From Luteibacter anthropi (lineage in GTDB: Bacteria; Pseudomonadota; Gammaproteobacteria; Xanthomonadales; Rhodanobacteraceae): a stretch of 64,000 bases of DNA. The number at the start of each line of letters is the position of its first letter. The stretch's first letter is position 1. The notes beneath the pieces were generated by a model that saw nothing but the letters and a program-made list of their open reading frames with translations, ran no database searches and was not told the DNA's origin. Location: positions 186,001 to 250,000 of the forward strand of contig NZ_JAARLZ010000007.1 of assembly GCF_011759365.1 (NCBI RefSeq), read 5' to 3'. The position numbers were made by a program, and so were the translations under genes. Positions 26,915 to 35,301 of this stretch are shown here, in pieces.

Positions 26915-27220
26915 ATGTCGACGTTCGCCAGTTTTCGTGATTTTTATCCGTACTACCTTGGAGAGCACGCCGACGTGCGATGTCGGCGGCTGCACTTCGC
27001 GGGTAGCTGGGTAGTCTTGCTGGTGATTGCCCTCACCGTGATCACCGGCCAGCTTCTCTGGCTGCTGCTGGTACCCGTGGCAGGCTACGGCTTCGCCTGG
27101 GCAGGCCATTTCGTGTTCGAGAAGAATCGCCCGGCGACCTTCCGCCATCCGCTCTACAGCCTCATGGGCGACTGGCGGATGTTCTGGGACATCCTGCGCG
27201 GCCGCGTTCGCCTGCGCTGA
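26915..27220 (+). CDS. DUF962/Mpo1-like membrane protein
   Basis: A 101-residue protein with two close membrane spans (FAGSWVVLLVIALTVI and LLWLLLVPVAGYGFAWAGHF). The conserved pattern F..FYPYYLGEH, then AGHFVFEKNRPATFRHPLYSLMGDW, is that of the DUF962 family, which includes yeast Mpo1, a dioxygenase in 2-hydroxy fatty acid breakdown. Histidines in LGEH, AGHF and FRHP could bind iron. It is the last gene of the plus-strand run and converges on cqsA. Confidence 0.85.
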   Translation: MSTFASFRDFYPYYLGEHADVRCRRLHFAGSWVVLLVIALTVITGQLLWLLLVPVAGYGFAWAGHFVFEKNRPATFRHPLYSLMGDWRMFWDILRGRVRLR

Positions 27221-27248
27221 CGCGTAGACGAACGGGGCCTCTTACAGG

Positions 27249-28511
27249 TCAGGCCACCTCCATGGCCAGCTGGCGGGCGCCCTCGCGTTGTGCGCGACGG
27301 CTGGCACTCCATTCGGGAAGGCGCATGACTTCGCGCGCATCGCGGCAGGTGTCTACCAGGCGCTCCACATCGCCGTCGCTCATGCCCGCGTTGAGCGTGA
27401 GGCGAAGCAGCGAACGACTCTGCGTGGTGGCGGGCGCACTGAAGACGGAGCCGTAGATGCCATGCTGCTCCATGACATCCCGCACATGGGCGGTGAGCAG
27501 TTCCTCGCCCGCTTCGAAGGCCACGATCTGTTCCGTACCATCGGCAATGGGATAACCCAGTGCGGCCAGTTCGCGGCGTACGTGCTGCGTGACATCCCTC
27601 AGGCGAAGGCGCCGCCATGTTTCGTTCTGGATGACCCGGTGTGACGCACTGAGGCCGGCCAGTTCATGGGGAAGCAGCGACGAGCTGAAGATGGCGGGCA
27701 ACGCTTCGCAGCCGAAATAGTCCTTGAAGCGCGTGGTGCAGGCGATGAACCCGGCGCGACTGCAATAGGCCTTGGCGAGGCTGGCGGTAATGAAGTGCAC
27801 GCGATCGTTGAGGCCCAGACTGGCGACGAGACCTTCGCCCAGATCGCCATGCGTACCCAGCGAGTGGGATTCGTCGACCACCAGCACGCATCCATTGGCC
27901 TCCGACAGATCGGCGATGCGCTCCAGCGGAGCCAGGCTGCCGTTGGTGCTGTAAACGGAATCGACCACGATCACGCCCGGTCCGTTGCGAAGGATCTGCC
28001 GTTCGAGATGGGCTACGTCGTTGTGCAGCACCGACACGGCCTTGGCGCCTGCGCTGCGAATGCCTTCCCATAGCGATGCATGGGCCAGCATATCGACGTA
28101 CACGGGGATGCGATCCTCTGCGATGGACTGGATCAGGCCCACGTTGGCGGCAAAGCCGGACTGGGCAAGGATGCCGTCTTCGCTGCCGACGGCACGTGCC
28201 AGCTCGCGTTCTGCGCGGTGGATGGGTTCGTCGGCATCCTGCTGGAACAGGGCGGACATCATCATGCCCAGGCCGCCCTTGCTGAGTGCTTCGCGTTGGG
28301 CCTCGACGATGGCGGGATGGCCGGCGATCGCGAGGTAGTCGTTGCTCTGGAGCATCAGTGCATCGGATTGAGGGCGGCGACCGCGCAAAATGTGACGACC
28401 GCCCCAGTCAATGGCAACGCGTTCGTTGTGGAATTTCTCTACCCTGCGATGGACGAAATCAGGGAGTGCCGGTGCCTTCGCAATGCGGTGCAGAACGGTA
28501 ACTTTCTCCAT
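27249..28511 (-). CDS. cqsA: Alpha-hydroxyketone autoinducer synthase (CqsA/LqsA)
   Basis: A 420-residue PLP enzyme of the alpha-oxoamine synthase family. It resembles CqsA of Vibrio and LqsA of Legionella, which condense an acyl-CoA with an aminobutyrate or related substrate to make CAI-1/LAI-1-type signals. Seen are LQSNDYLAIAGHP, GGLGMMMSALFQQDADEPIH, VVDESHSLGTHGDLG, and the PLP lysine in ITASLAKAYCSRAGF. Context settles the choice over Kbl or BioF: a response regulator and six-span kinase lie directly upstream on the same strand. The exact ketone made is unknown. Confidence 0.9.
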   Translation of the reverse strand: MEKVTVLHRIAKAPALPDFVHRRVEKFHNERVAIDWGGRHILRGRRPQSDALMLQSNDYLAIAGHPAIVEAQREALSKGGLGMMMSALFQQDADEPIHRAERELARAVGSEDGILAQSGFAANVGLIQSIAEDRIPVYVDMLAHASLWEGIRSAGAKAVSVLHNDVAHLERQILRNGPGVIVVDSVYSTNGSLAPLERIADLSEANGCVLVVDESHSLGTHGDLGEGLVASLGLNDRVHFITASLAKAYCSRAGFIACTTRFKDYFGCEALPAIFSSSLLPHELAGLSASHRVIQNETWRRLRLRDVTQHVRRELAALGYPIADGTEQIVAFEAGEELLTAHVRDVMEQHGIYGSVFSAPATTQSRSLLRLTLNAGMSDGDVERLVDTCRDAREVMRLPEWSASRRAQREGARQLAMEVA

Positions 28512-28556
28512 GGGTCATCTCTCTGGTGGTGATGGGGGTGGGCGATATCCACGTGC

Positions 28557-28647
28557 GCAGCACGCCCGTGCTGCACACGCGCGCAGGCCTCGCCCGGCCA
28601 GCGCGTGATGTGAGTCGAGGCATCCTGTGGATTCCCTTGGGGAATCC
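28557..28647. promoter_or_regulatory. Two perfect inverted repeats upstream of cqsA
   Basis: GCAGCACG-CC-CGTGCTGC (28557-28574) lies 46 bases upstream of the cqsA ATG, and GGATTCCC-TTG-GGGAATCC (28629-28647) about 118 bases upstream. They stand in the 274-base gap between the response regulator and cqsA, the likely cqsA promoter. Neither is followed by a T-run on the minus strand. They are candidate operators or leader structures. Confidence 0.5.
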
Positions 28648-28785
28648 CGCCTCTTGCCTTACCAGTAGAGACGTCGCCAGACCCGTCGGGTCGGAACGAC
28701 AAAGTGCATTCCTATGCAGGGGACGTCGCCGTAGGCCCAATAGTGGGCCACGGGGATGTCTCTCCGTTTGAGAAAATTGGACAGC

Positions 28786-29826
28786 TCAGATGAAGCGTGG
28801 ACGACTGTCTGCCGAAAGGCTCAGGTCCTGCTCACGCAACCAGCTGCGATACGACTTCACATGCTGGAGACGGAACCGCTCTACATCGTCGATGAGCGCG
28901 TAGTAATACCACTGTTCGCCAGAGACTGCCGTCGCCGGGTACATGTGGCTTTCCGGATTCTCTACGCCCTTGTGGTAGAAGCCGTCACGCGACGCGAACC
29001 AGGGCAGGGCGTCGCCGCTGCGCAGGGCGTCGAGCACGGCAGGAGGAGCCCCCAGATCTGCCGCAATTTCATAATGCGTGCGCAGGTCTTCGTCGGTCTG
29101 GACCAGCAGGAAGCGGCCGATGCCCCAGGCGTCCACCAGCAGCAGGCCGGTGGGATTGCAGTGCACATAGCACTCCACGGGCTGGAACGTGGCCGTGACG
29201 CTTTGCAGCACTTCGCGGAATGCCGGATCGCGCAGGAACCGGAAATTGCCCAGGGCCAGGGTCTCGGCCACGAAGGCGCTGGCACGATCAAAATAGCGGC
29301 GCTGCAGCTCGACGATGGCGGTCTGCAGCTTTTCGATGGCAAGCGGGTCGCTCTTGCGGATGAAGCGATCGATGACGCCGGAGTTGAACGCATCGATGGC
29401 CGTGGCGTCGTCTGCGCGCCCGGTCAGGAGGATCTTGCCGATGTGGGGGTTCGGCAGGCGCTTGCAGAAGGTGATGCCGTCCATCTCCGGCATGGCCTGG
29501 TCGACCACCACCACCGATATCTCGGCGAAGCGCTCGGGGTCGTAGACCACGCGATGGATCGAGTCGATGTCCAGGGCCACCAGCTCCTGGGTTTCGGACG
29601 GGCGGTCTTTCCACCGATAGAGCCAGCCGCCGCCGGGCACGGGGCGGCTGCCGTTGTTGCCGAGGGTGGCCAGGGCACTACGGGGCGAGCTGAAGGTGCG
29701 TACACGGACCATCGGGTCGAGCAGCAGCGGCACGACGTCGAGGTATTCCTCGTGGTCGTCCACCAGCACCGTGGTGGTTGGAAAATGGAAGGGCTGGATA
29801 TCGCCCTGCGAGTTCAACGTCATCAC
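28786..29826 (-). CDS. Response regulator of the cqsA quorum-sensing locus
   Basis: A 346-residue protein. The receiver begins TTVLVDDHEEYLDVV and the phospho-acceptor Asp is in ISVVVVDQAMPEMDG; the conserved Thr is in ILLTGRAD and the Lys in IDRFIRKSDP. Between strand 2 and the acceptor Asp lies an insertion of about 60 residues (around WLYRWKDRPSETQELVALD), which is not in ordinary receivers. The C-terminal about 180 residues contain no recognised DNA-binding domain. The architecture recalls LqsR-type regulators. Its start overlaps the kinase stop by four bases. Confidence 0.83.
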   Translation of the reverse strand: MMTLNSQGDIQPFHFPTTTVLVDDHEEYLDVVPLLLDPMVRVRTFSSPRSALATLGNNGSRPVPGGGWLYRWKDRPSETQELVALDIDSIHRVVYDPERFAEISVVVVDQAMPEMDGITFCKRLPNPHIGKILLTGRADDATAIDAFNSGVIDRFIRKSDPLAIEKLQTAIVELQRRYFDRASAFVAETLALGNFRFLRDPAFREVLQSVTATFQPVECYVHCNPTGLLLVDAWGIGRFLLVQTDEDLRTHYEIAADLGAPPAVLDALRSGDALPWFASRDGFYHKGVENPESHMYPATAVSGEQWYYYALIDDVERFRLQHVKSYRSWLREQDLSLSADSRPRFI

Positions 29827-31202
29827 TGCCGGTCCCCGGTTTCTGGATGCGGGAAGGTAAGGATGAATTCGGTGAACTCACCCAGGTTGGTTCGGCAGAC
29901 GATGCTACCGCCCATATGCTCCATCGCCGCGCGGCAAAAAGCGAGGCCTATGCCCAGCCCTGTCACCGTGCCGGCGCCTGCACTGGTGCTGGCGTAGGAG
30001 TAGAAACGGTTGAAAATGCGCGGCAGGACGTCCGGAGGGATGCCCGGCCCCGTGTCGTAGACACGAATGCGATTGGTGGGTTCATCCGGTTCTACGAAGA
30101 TCCGGATTTCGCCCTTGCCGGCGCGGTCCGTATGAAAAAGCGCATTGCGAAGCAGGTTGAACAGGATATGCACCACCAGCGTCTCTTCGCCGCTGAGAGG
30201 GAAGTCGCCCGTGGGAGACAGCATGATGCGGTCGCGCTCGGCACGGGAGCCATACGGGAAGCGCCGCAGGGCCTGCTCGACGCAATCCCGGGCGCTGAGC
30301 GGCGTGAGCGGCACCTCGCCGATGGGCCGTGCCGACAGCAGCAGCATGTCGATGATGGTGTTGGCGTAGGTGACCTCGCGCTCCATGACGCCAATGCTGC
30401 GTTCCAGGGCATGCAGGTTCTGCGTGCGGATCTCCGGCACGGCCAGCCCCTCGCTTTCCGCCAGCCGGTGGCTGCGCAGCAGGTCGGGCATATAGCGCGC
30501 CACGGCGCGCGCGGCGATACGCAGCGAGCCCAGCGGAGTGCGCAGTTCGTGGGCGATATTGTTGGAGGCGGCCGTGAGCGCGTCGATACGCGATTGCTCG
30601 GCCATGTTGGACGAGACCGTGCAGGTGGCCCCGCCCACCATGCCGAACAGTAGCAGCGGCACGTATTCGAGCATGGTCCGGCCGTGCAGGTGCGCGTCCG
30701 GCGAGAGTGCGAAGACCAGCCCCGCCAGCAGGGTACCCAGGGTGAACACCAGGAAGAAACTGGCGATGTCGAACAGCATCATCAGCAGCATCACGCAGGC
30801 CAGGTGGGTCATCAGCCAGGCGGGCGTGGCGTTGCGTAGCGTCATGTAGCCCACGAAGAACGGCATCGCCACCGTCATCGCGAAGTACCAGTAGGTGGGC
30901 AGATGGGTGCGCAGGCGCCGCGGCCACCATGGCAGCAGCGCCAGCGGGATGAACGTGGCACTGCAGATCAGCCGCATCGGCAGGTTTTCGTACGGCTGGG
31001 GGAACAGGTACGCCCAGATGGGGTAGTACACCGCCAGCGAGAAACTGCCCACCACGCCGATCGCCACCATCTTCGGCTGCGAATAGCGCGTGCGCAGGAA
31101 CATGGTGGTCTCGAAGCGCGCCATGGCGCGCAACAGCAGCCACCACTGCATGTGGACGAACGGCTTCTGGGTTGGCGGCCTGTCCTCTGGCGGGCTCATC
31201 AT
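29823..31202 (-). CDS. CqsS/LqsS-like membrane sensor histidine kinase
   Basis: A 459-residue inner-membrane kinase. The N-terminal half has about six hydrophobic spans between residues 45 and 195 with short loops, as in CqsS and LqsS sensors of hydroxyketone signals. The phosphorylated His is in NNIAHELRTPLGSLRI; the ATP-binding boxes are ILFNLLRNALFH (N), VYDTGPGIPPDVLPRIF (G1/F) and TGLGIGLAFCRAAM (G2). There is no attached receiver; the separate regulator next door takes that role. It likely senses the CqsA product and switches between kinase and phosphatase activity. Confidence 0.88.
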   Translation of the reverse strand: MMSPPEDRPPTQKPFVHMQWWLLLRAMARFETTMFLRTRYSQPKMVAIGVVGSFSLAVYYPIWAYLFPQPYENLPMRLICSATFIPLALLPWWPRRLRTHLPTYWYFAMTVAMPFFVGYMTLRNATPAWLMTHLACVMLLMMLFDIASFFLVFTLGTLLAGLVFALSPDAHLHGRTMLEYVPLLLFGMVGGATCTVSSNMAEQSRIDALTAASNNIAHELRTPLGSLRIAARAVARYMPDLLRSHRLAESEGLAVPEIRTQNLHALERSIGVMEREVTYANTIIDMLLLSARPIGEVPLTPLSARDCVEQALRRFPYGSRAERDRIMLSPTGDFPLSGEETLVVHILFNLLRNALFHTDRAGKGEIRIFVEPDEPTNRIRVYDTGPGIPPDVLPRIFNRFYSYASTSAGAGTVTGLGIGLAFCRAAMEHMGGSIVCRTNLGEFTEFILTFPHPETGDRQ

Positions 31203-31233
31203 CGGTTCCCCCGGGTCGCGCTCAGGATGCGGT

Positions 31234-31623
31234 TCATCGGTACTGCCGGTGGCAGGACTGACAGGACTCGCCCACCCGGGCGATCACGGCCGTGAGGCCG
31301 GCACAATCGGCGGGCGCCGCCGCGATGGCGTCGTCCAGCGAGGACGCCAGGTGCGTGGCGGCCTGTCCGAAGCCGGCGTCGGCCCCGGGGAACGCGGCGC
31401 CGATATCCCCGGCCTCCTGGCGCAGGCGCAGCAGATGCCCGGTCGTGACCTTGGCTTCGCAGCGGTTCGCCCGCACGTTGTCGCGCAGCGCGCCCATATG
31501 GTGTTGCATAACCGCCATCACGGCCTTGTGGTACGGCGTGCCCTGGCGCAGCGCCGACAGGGCGAAGGTCGCCCCGATCGCGCCAATGGCGAGGCCGAGG
31601 ATGACGAGGAGCAGGGCGCGCAT
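31234..31623 (-). CDS. Cytochrome c'-like haem protein
   Basis: A 129-residue protein with an N-terminal hydrophobic anchor or signal (MRALLLVILGLAIGAIGATFA) and a four-helix-bundle-like body ending in VGESCQSCHRQYR. The CxxCH haem motif very near the C-terminus is the hallmark of cytochromes c' and c-556. ATG 31623 is preferred to 31641 because the signal peptide starts there. Possible roles are electron transfer or nitric oxide binding. It is 31 bases downstream-adjacent to the kinase start on the same strand, so transcription into the quorum-sensing genes is conceivable. Confidence 0.82.
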   Translation of the reverse strand: MRALLLVILGLAIGAIGATFALSALRQGTPYHKAVMAVMQHHMGALRDNVRANRCEAKVTTGHLLRLRQEAGDIGAAFPGADAGFGQAATHLASSLDDAIAAAPADCAGLTAVIARVGESCQSCHRQYR

Positions 31624-31687
31624 CGGATGTCCATGGATCATGAGACTGCCAGCATAGCCGACGGTCCCATTCTTTCAATATGAGATA

Positions 31688-32506
31688 ATGCCTGCTTTGT
31701 CGTCTACAGAGATTCCCGTGAGCACCGCCCAGGCCGAGCGTTTTGCCGGCATCGAACGGCTCTATGGCCGAGGCAGCCTGCAAAGCCTCGCCGACGCCCA
31801 CGTATGCGTCATCGGTGTCGGGGGCGTGGGCTCCTGGGCCGCCGAGGCGCTGGCCCGCAGTGGTATCGGCCGGCTTACGCTGATCGACGGCGACGACGTC
31901 TGCGTGTCGAACACCAACCGCCAGCTGCACGCCCTGGATGGCCAGTACGGCAAGCCCAAGGTGGGTGTCGTGGCGGAACGTGCCCATGCGATCAATCCAT
32001 TGCTGCGCCTGGAGGCCATCGAGAGCTTCCTTACGCCTACGAACCTGGACGACCTGCTGGACCGTGGCTACGACATGGTCATCGATGCCTGCGACGCGCT
32101 CAAGGTGAAGCTGGAGACCATCGTCTGGTGCCGCCGGCGCAAGCTGCCCCTGGTGACGGTCGGGGCAGCGGGCGGTCGCACCGATCCTACCCTGATCCGG
32201 GTCCGCGACCTGTCCCGCACCGAGCACGACGCCATGCTCAGCATGATCCGCAAGAAGCTTCGCCAGGAACACGGCTTCCCCCGCAATCCGGATCGCTTCT
32301 TCGGTGTCTCGGCGGTCTATTCGATGCAGAACGTCCAGTATCCGCAGGCCGATGGCAGCGTCTGCGGGGTACGCCCTCCGGGCAGCGACGCACTGAAGCT
32401 CGATTGTGGCGGCGGCCTCGGCGCGGCCACGCATGTCACGGGGGCCTTCGCCTTTGCTGCCGTGGGCAAGGCACTGGAAAAGCTGACGGCGCGCGTCAGG
32501 GGCTGA
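31688..32506 (+). CDS. tcdA: tRNA threonylcarbamoyladenosine dehydratase
   Basis: A 272-residue E1-like (ThiF/MoeB superfamily) enzyme that cyclises t6A37 of tRNA to ct6A using ATP. Visible are RFAGIERLYG, the nucleotide site VIGVGGVGSWAAEALARSGIG, the conserved DGDDVCVSNTNRQLHA, and IDACDALKVKLETIVWCRRR. The length fits TcdA (CsdL). Start is uncertain: ATG 31688 or GTG 31718; the shared family region begins after the second. It is transcribed divergently from the cytochrome gene, 64 bases away. Confidence 0.92.
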   Translation: MPALSSTEIPVSTAQAERFAGIERLYGRGSLQSLADAHVCVIGVGGVGSWAAEALARSGIGRLTLIDGDDVCVSNTNRQLHALDGQYGKPKVGVVAERAHAINPLLRLEAIESFLTPTNLDDLLDRGYDMVIDACDALKVKLETIVWCRRRKLPLVTVGAAGGRTDPTLIRVRDLSRTEHDAMLSMIRKKLRQEHGFPRNPDRFFGVSAVYSMQNVQYPQADGSVCGVRPPGSDALKLDCGGGLGAATHVTGAFAFAAVGKALEKLTARVRG

Positions 32507-33556
32507 TCAGCGCAGGCCGGCGACGATCCTCAGGGCCTCTTCGAGACGCCCGCCATCCTCTTCTGCGGTAAGACTGATTCGCAGGCCCCGGGCATGAGCC
32601 TGCGCAACGTCGCTACCCACGGTTACGCCAACGCCGGCTTCTGCGGCACGCGTGGCCCATGCCTGTGGGGATTCGCAGGGCAGCCAGGCATGCATGCCGC
32701 CGCCTGTCACGAGGCCGGCGCCAAGCATCGTCCGGGCGATGGCGTTGCGCCCGTCGAGTGCCGTGCGCAGTTCTTCCAGCAACGCATCTGCCGTGCCGTC
32801 GGTGATCCAACTGGCCACGATGGCCGGAAGAAAGGCAGGCAATCCATCCGTGGCATCGGCCAGCACGGCAGCGGCGCCCTCCCTGGCAACCATGCCCGGA
32901 CAGCGGAGCCATCCGATACGCAGGCCCGGGCCGAGCACCTTGCCGATGCCGCCGGCGTGATAGCAGCGCTCCGGAACGAGATCGGCCAGTGGTACGGCGG
33001 CGTCACGAAGCAAGGGCGCATAGACGTCGCCCTCGATGATGGTGAGCCCACGCTTCGTCGCGACGGCGGCGATGGCTTCGCGTCGCTGCGGTGGCATGGT
33101 GATCGTCGTGGGGTTGTGCAGCGTGGGCTGTACATACACGGTGCGGGCACCGCTGGCCTGGGCCGCTTCCTCCAGGGCGTCGGCGCGCATGCCGTGCTCA
33201 TCCATCGCGACGCTCACCGCCTTGATGCCGCGCGCCGTGGCGGCGCGATGAAAGCCGTGATACGTCAGTGCTTCCATCAACAGCATGTCGCCCGGCCGGC
33301 ACGTGGCGTCCAGAGCCAGCGACAGGGCATGCCGTGCACCCAGGGTCAGGACAAGGTGGCGTGGCGCGACATGACGGTGCCCCCCATGTCGCGTCATCCA
33401 TTCGCCAAGCGCTGCCAGCACGGCGGGATCGCCGCCCGGGAGCGGGTAGCCCAGCATGCGGGCTTCGATCAGGAAACGGCCAAATGCCTCCGTCAGCCTG
33501 GCGGTTGCCGTCGCTCGCAGGGGAAGGTTGACGGCCAGGTCGTAGTGGTTGTTCAT
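32507..33556 (-). CDS. PLP-dependent aminotransferase (MocR-type catalytic domain without HTH)
   Basis: A 349-residue fold-type I protein. VLTLGARHALSLALDATCRPGDMLLMEALTYHGF and the PLP lysine in GGIGKVLGPGLRIGW match the aminotransferase half of MocR regulators (usually GSFSKTLAPGLRIGW), as does the NPTTITMPPQRRE segment. The N-terminal winged helix of MocR is absent: the protein begins only about 45 residues before the aminotransferase core. It may be a free-standing aminotransferase or a stripped regulator. It abuts the tcdA stop with no gap, converging. Confidence 0.82.
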   Translation of the reverse strand: MNNHYDLAVNLPLRATATARLTEAFGRFLIEARMLGYPLPGGDPAVLAALGEWMTRHGGHRHVAPRHLVLTLGARHALSLALDATCRPGDMLLMEALTYHGFHRAATARGIKAVSVAMDEHGMRADALEEAAQASGARTVYVQPTLHNPTTITMPPQRREAIAAVATKRGLTIIEGDVYAPLLRDAAVPLADLVPERCYHAGGIGKVLGPGLRIGWLRCPGMVAREGAAAVLADATDGLPAFLPAIVASWITDGTADALLEELRTALDGRNAIARTMLGAGLVTGGGMHAWLPCESPQAWATRAAEAGVGVTVGSDVAQAHARGLRISLTAEEDGGRLEEALRIVAGLR

Positions 33557-33588
33557 GAACAGGTGTCCGGCGCGATACGCTTGCGCCC

Positions 33589-33849
33589 ATGTGGTGCGTC
33601 TATCTGATCGAATGCCGTAACGGTGCGTGGTATGCCGGAATCACCAACGACCTTCCGGCACGTTACGCCGCGCACGAAGCGGGGAAGGGGGCGCGTTATA
33701 CGCGCGCCCATCCGCCCGTGCGCCTGCTTGGCTCGCGGCCGTTTCCCGACCGGTCCTCGGCATCGAAGGCCGAGTACGAACTGAAGCGGTTGCCGCGCGG
33801 GCGCAAGCTGGCGTGGCTGGGTGTTCAGGGAGAGGCTGCCAGCGAATAA
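33589..33849 (+). CDS. GIY-YIG nuclease-superfamily protein (UPF0213/YhbQ type)
   Basis: An 86-residue single-domain protein. The GIY-YIG signature appears as [18 protein letters not shown], followed by [20 protein letters not shown] and the [12 protein letters not shown] segment with the conserved Glu. This family (YhbQ) is widespread; weak nuclease activity has been reported for members. Its last 25 bases overlap the convergent DUF3224 gene. It is transcribed divergently from the aminotransferase gene across 32 bases. Confidence 0.9.
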   Translation: MWCVYLIECRNGAWYAGITNDLPARYAAHEAGKGARYTRAHPPVRLLGSRPFPDRSSASKAEYELKRLPRGRKLAWLGVQGEAASE

Positions 33850-34232
33850 TCGAGTTCGTAGCGGTGCGTGCCGTCTGCCTCGATGATGATCCGCAATTCG
33901 CCCGCGATGCCTTGAAGCTCGCCTTCGCCGGAGTCCGGCACGATATCGACTCGCAGTTCGCGTCCGCCGGCAGACATGATGCCGCGATGGACCAGTGCGA
34001 AGGCGCCCTTTCTGCCGTTCAGGGCACCCTCGACGCGCTCCACCGCCACATAGGCCGCGGAGCCCTTCACGGCGCTGCTCACTGCCGTGAGCATGTGGCC
34101 TTTCGACGGGGCCTCCAGGTCGCCGTGGTAATGCTTGTCGAGGGTGAGGGTGCCCAGATGGCTGCCCGGACCCTCGTCGGTTCCGGTGGGAGACAGCTTC
34201 ACCTCGAACGTGCCGCGTGCGGTATGTGACAT
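33825..34232 (-). CDS. DUF3224 family protein
   Basis: A 135-residue cytoplasmic protein starting at ATG 34232 ([15 protein letters not shown]). The pattern ARGTFEV.L, then [16 protein letters not shown], then [15 protein letters not shown] and a C-terminal RYELDYSL is that of the DUF3224 family, a small beta-barrel related to allene-oxide-cyclase-like folds. No function is established. It overlaps the end of the convergent GIY-YIG gene by 25 bases. Confidence 0.82.
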   Translation of the reverse strand: MSHTARGTFEVKLSPTGTDEGPGSHLGTLTLDKHYHGDLEAPSKGHMLTAVSSAVKGSAAYVAVERVEGALNGRKGAFALVHRGIMSAGGRELRVDIVPDSGEGELQGIAGELRIIIEADGTHRYELDYSLAASP

Positions 34233-34343
34233 GGCGGGGCTACCTGTGAACTTGGTCGAGACGCTAGGATGCGGTCTGGCGGACCATCCGCGAACCGGCA
34301 CACCATGGAACAGGATCGTTCCTCTGACAAGGGAGGACACGCC

Positions 34344-35210
34344 ATGGACGTCACCTCTCACAACCGACATATGCGCATCCCGCCCGAATGGCTGGGCTGG
34401 ATCGACGAGTCACTGCGTGCCAGGTCCCGCGCGGTGGACATCCTGCAGACGATGCTCGACAACGGCTTCGACGAGCGCGCCTCCTGGGCGGCGATCAACG
34501 AGGCCCGCCAGCGCTCGGAGGGATATCCCTCCGAGACCTCGCCGCCGGTGGTCACGCCCTGGCGCGGGCGGTTGTCCGATAGCCACGTCATCGATGCCGG
34601 CGACCGCCAGGTGCGGGTTCTTGTCCGCATGACCCAGCCTGTCGTCGCGGTGCTCGACGGCGTGCTGTCGGCTGACGAATGCGATGCGTTCCGCGAGATG
34701 GCGGCGGCGCGCCTGAAGCGTTCGATGGTGGTCGGCGGCCAGCAGGGCGGCAGCGTCGTGATGGATATCCGCACCAGCGACGGTGCCTACTTCCAGCGCA
34801 GCGAAAACGAACTCGTCGCCCGCATCGACAGCCGGGTGTCGCGCATCATGCGCCTGCCCGAAGAGCAGGGCGAGGGCCTGCAGGTGATGCGTTACGGCGT
34901 GGGCGGCGAGTACCGCCCGCACTTCGATTACTTCGACCCCACCGAGAAGGGTGGCGAGGCCTGCATGCTCCAGGGCGGGCAACGGGTGTCCACGCTCATC
35001 ATGTATCTCAACGATGTGGACGAGGGCGGCGAGACGATCTTCCCGCGCGTGGATTTCAGCTACGTGCCACGCAAGGGGCAGGCACTTTATTTCGAATACC
35101 TCTCGCCACAGGGCTCGCTCGACCCACTGACCCTGCACGGTGGCGCCGCCGTGCGCGGCGGCGAGAAATGGATCGTCACCAAGTGGATGCGCGAGCGCTC
35201 GTTCGTGTAA
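34344..35210 (+). CDS. 2OG-Fe(II) oxygenase, prolyl 4-hydroxylase-like
   Basis: A 288-residue protein with a C-terminal P4Hc domain (residues about 105-285). Iron ligands are the HxD in YRPHFDYFDP and the distal His in LTLHGGAAVRGGEKW; the 2-oxoglutarate-binding Lys is in GGEKWIVTKWMRER. The N-terminal about 100 residues are mostly helical and may recognise substrate. ATG 34344 follows GGGAGGACACGCC, a strong ribosome-binding site. Bacterial members hydroxylate proline in proteins such as EF-Tu or in peptides; the target here is unknown. Confidence 0.9.
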   Translation: MDVTSHNRHMRIPPEWLGWIDESLRARSRAVDILQTMLDNGFDERASWAAINEARQRSEGYPSETSPPVVTPWRGRLSDSHVIDAGDRQVRVLVRMTQPVVAVLDGVLSADECDAFREMAAARLKRSMVVGGQQGGSVVMDIRTSDGAYFQRSENELVARIDSRVSRIMRLPEEQGEGLQVMRYGVGGEYRPHFDYFDPTEKGGEACMLQGGQRVSTLIMYLNDVDEGGETIFPRVDFSYVPRKGQALYFEYLSPQGSLDPLTLHGGAAVRGGEKWIVTKWMRERSFV

Positions 35211-35301
35211 CGGGATCGGGCCGGATCCGGGCATGACCTCCGGCCTATATCGACGTATCGTGCGCTCCCTCAATCTCGACGAATAACAGGGGAGTGTGTC
35301 G

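Noticed and set aside
27249-28511. Annotating the synthase as a second Kbl or BioF
   Set aside because: A clear kbl lies at 44369, and the adjoining CqsS/LqsS-like kinase and regulator support CqsA.
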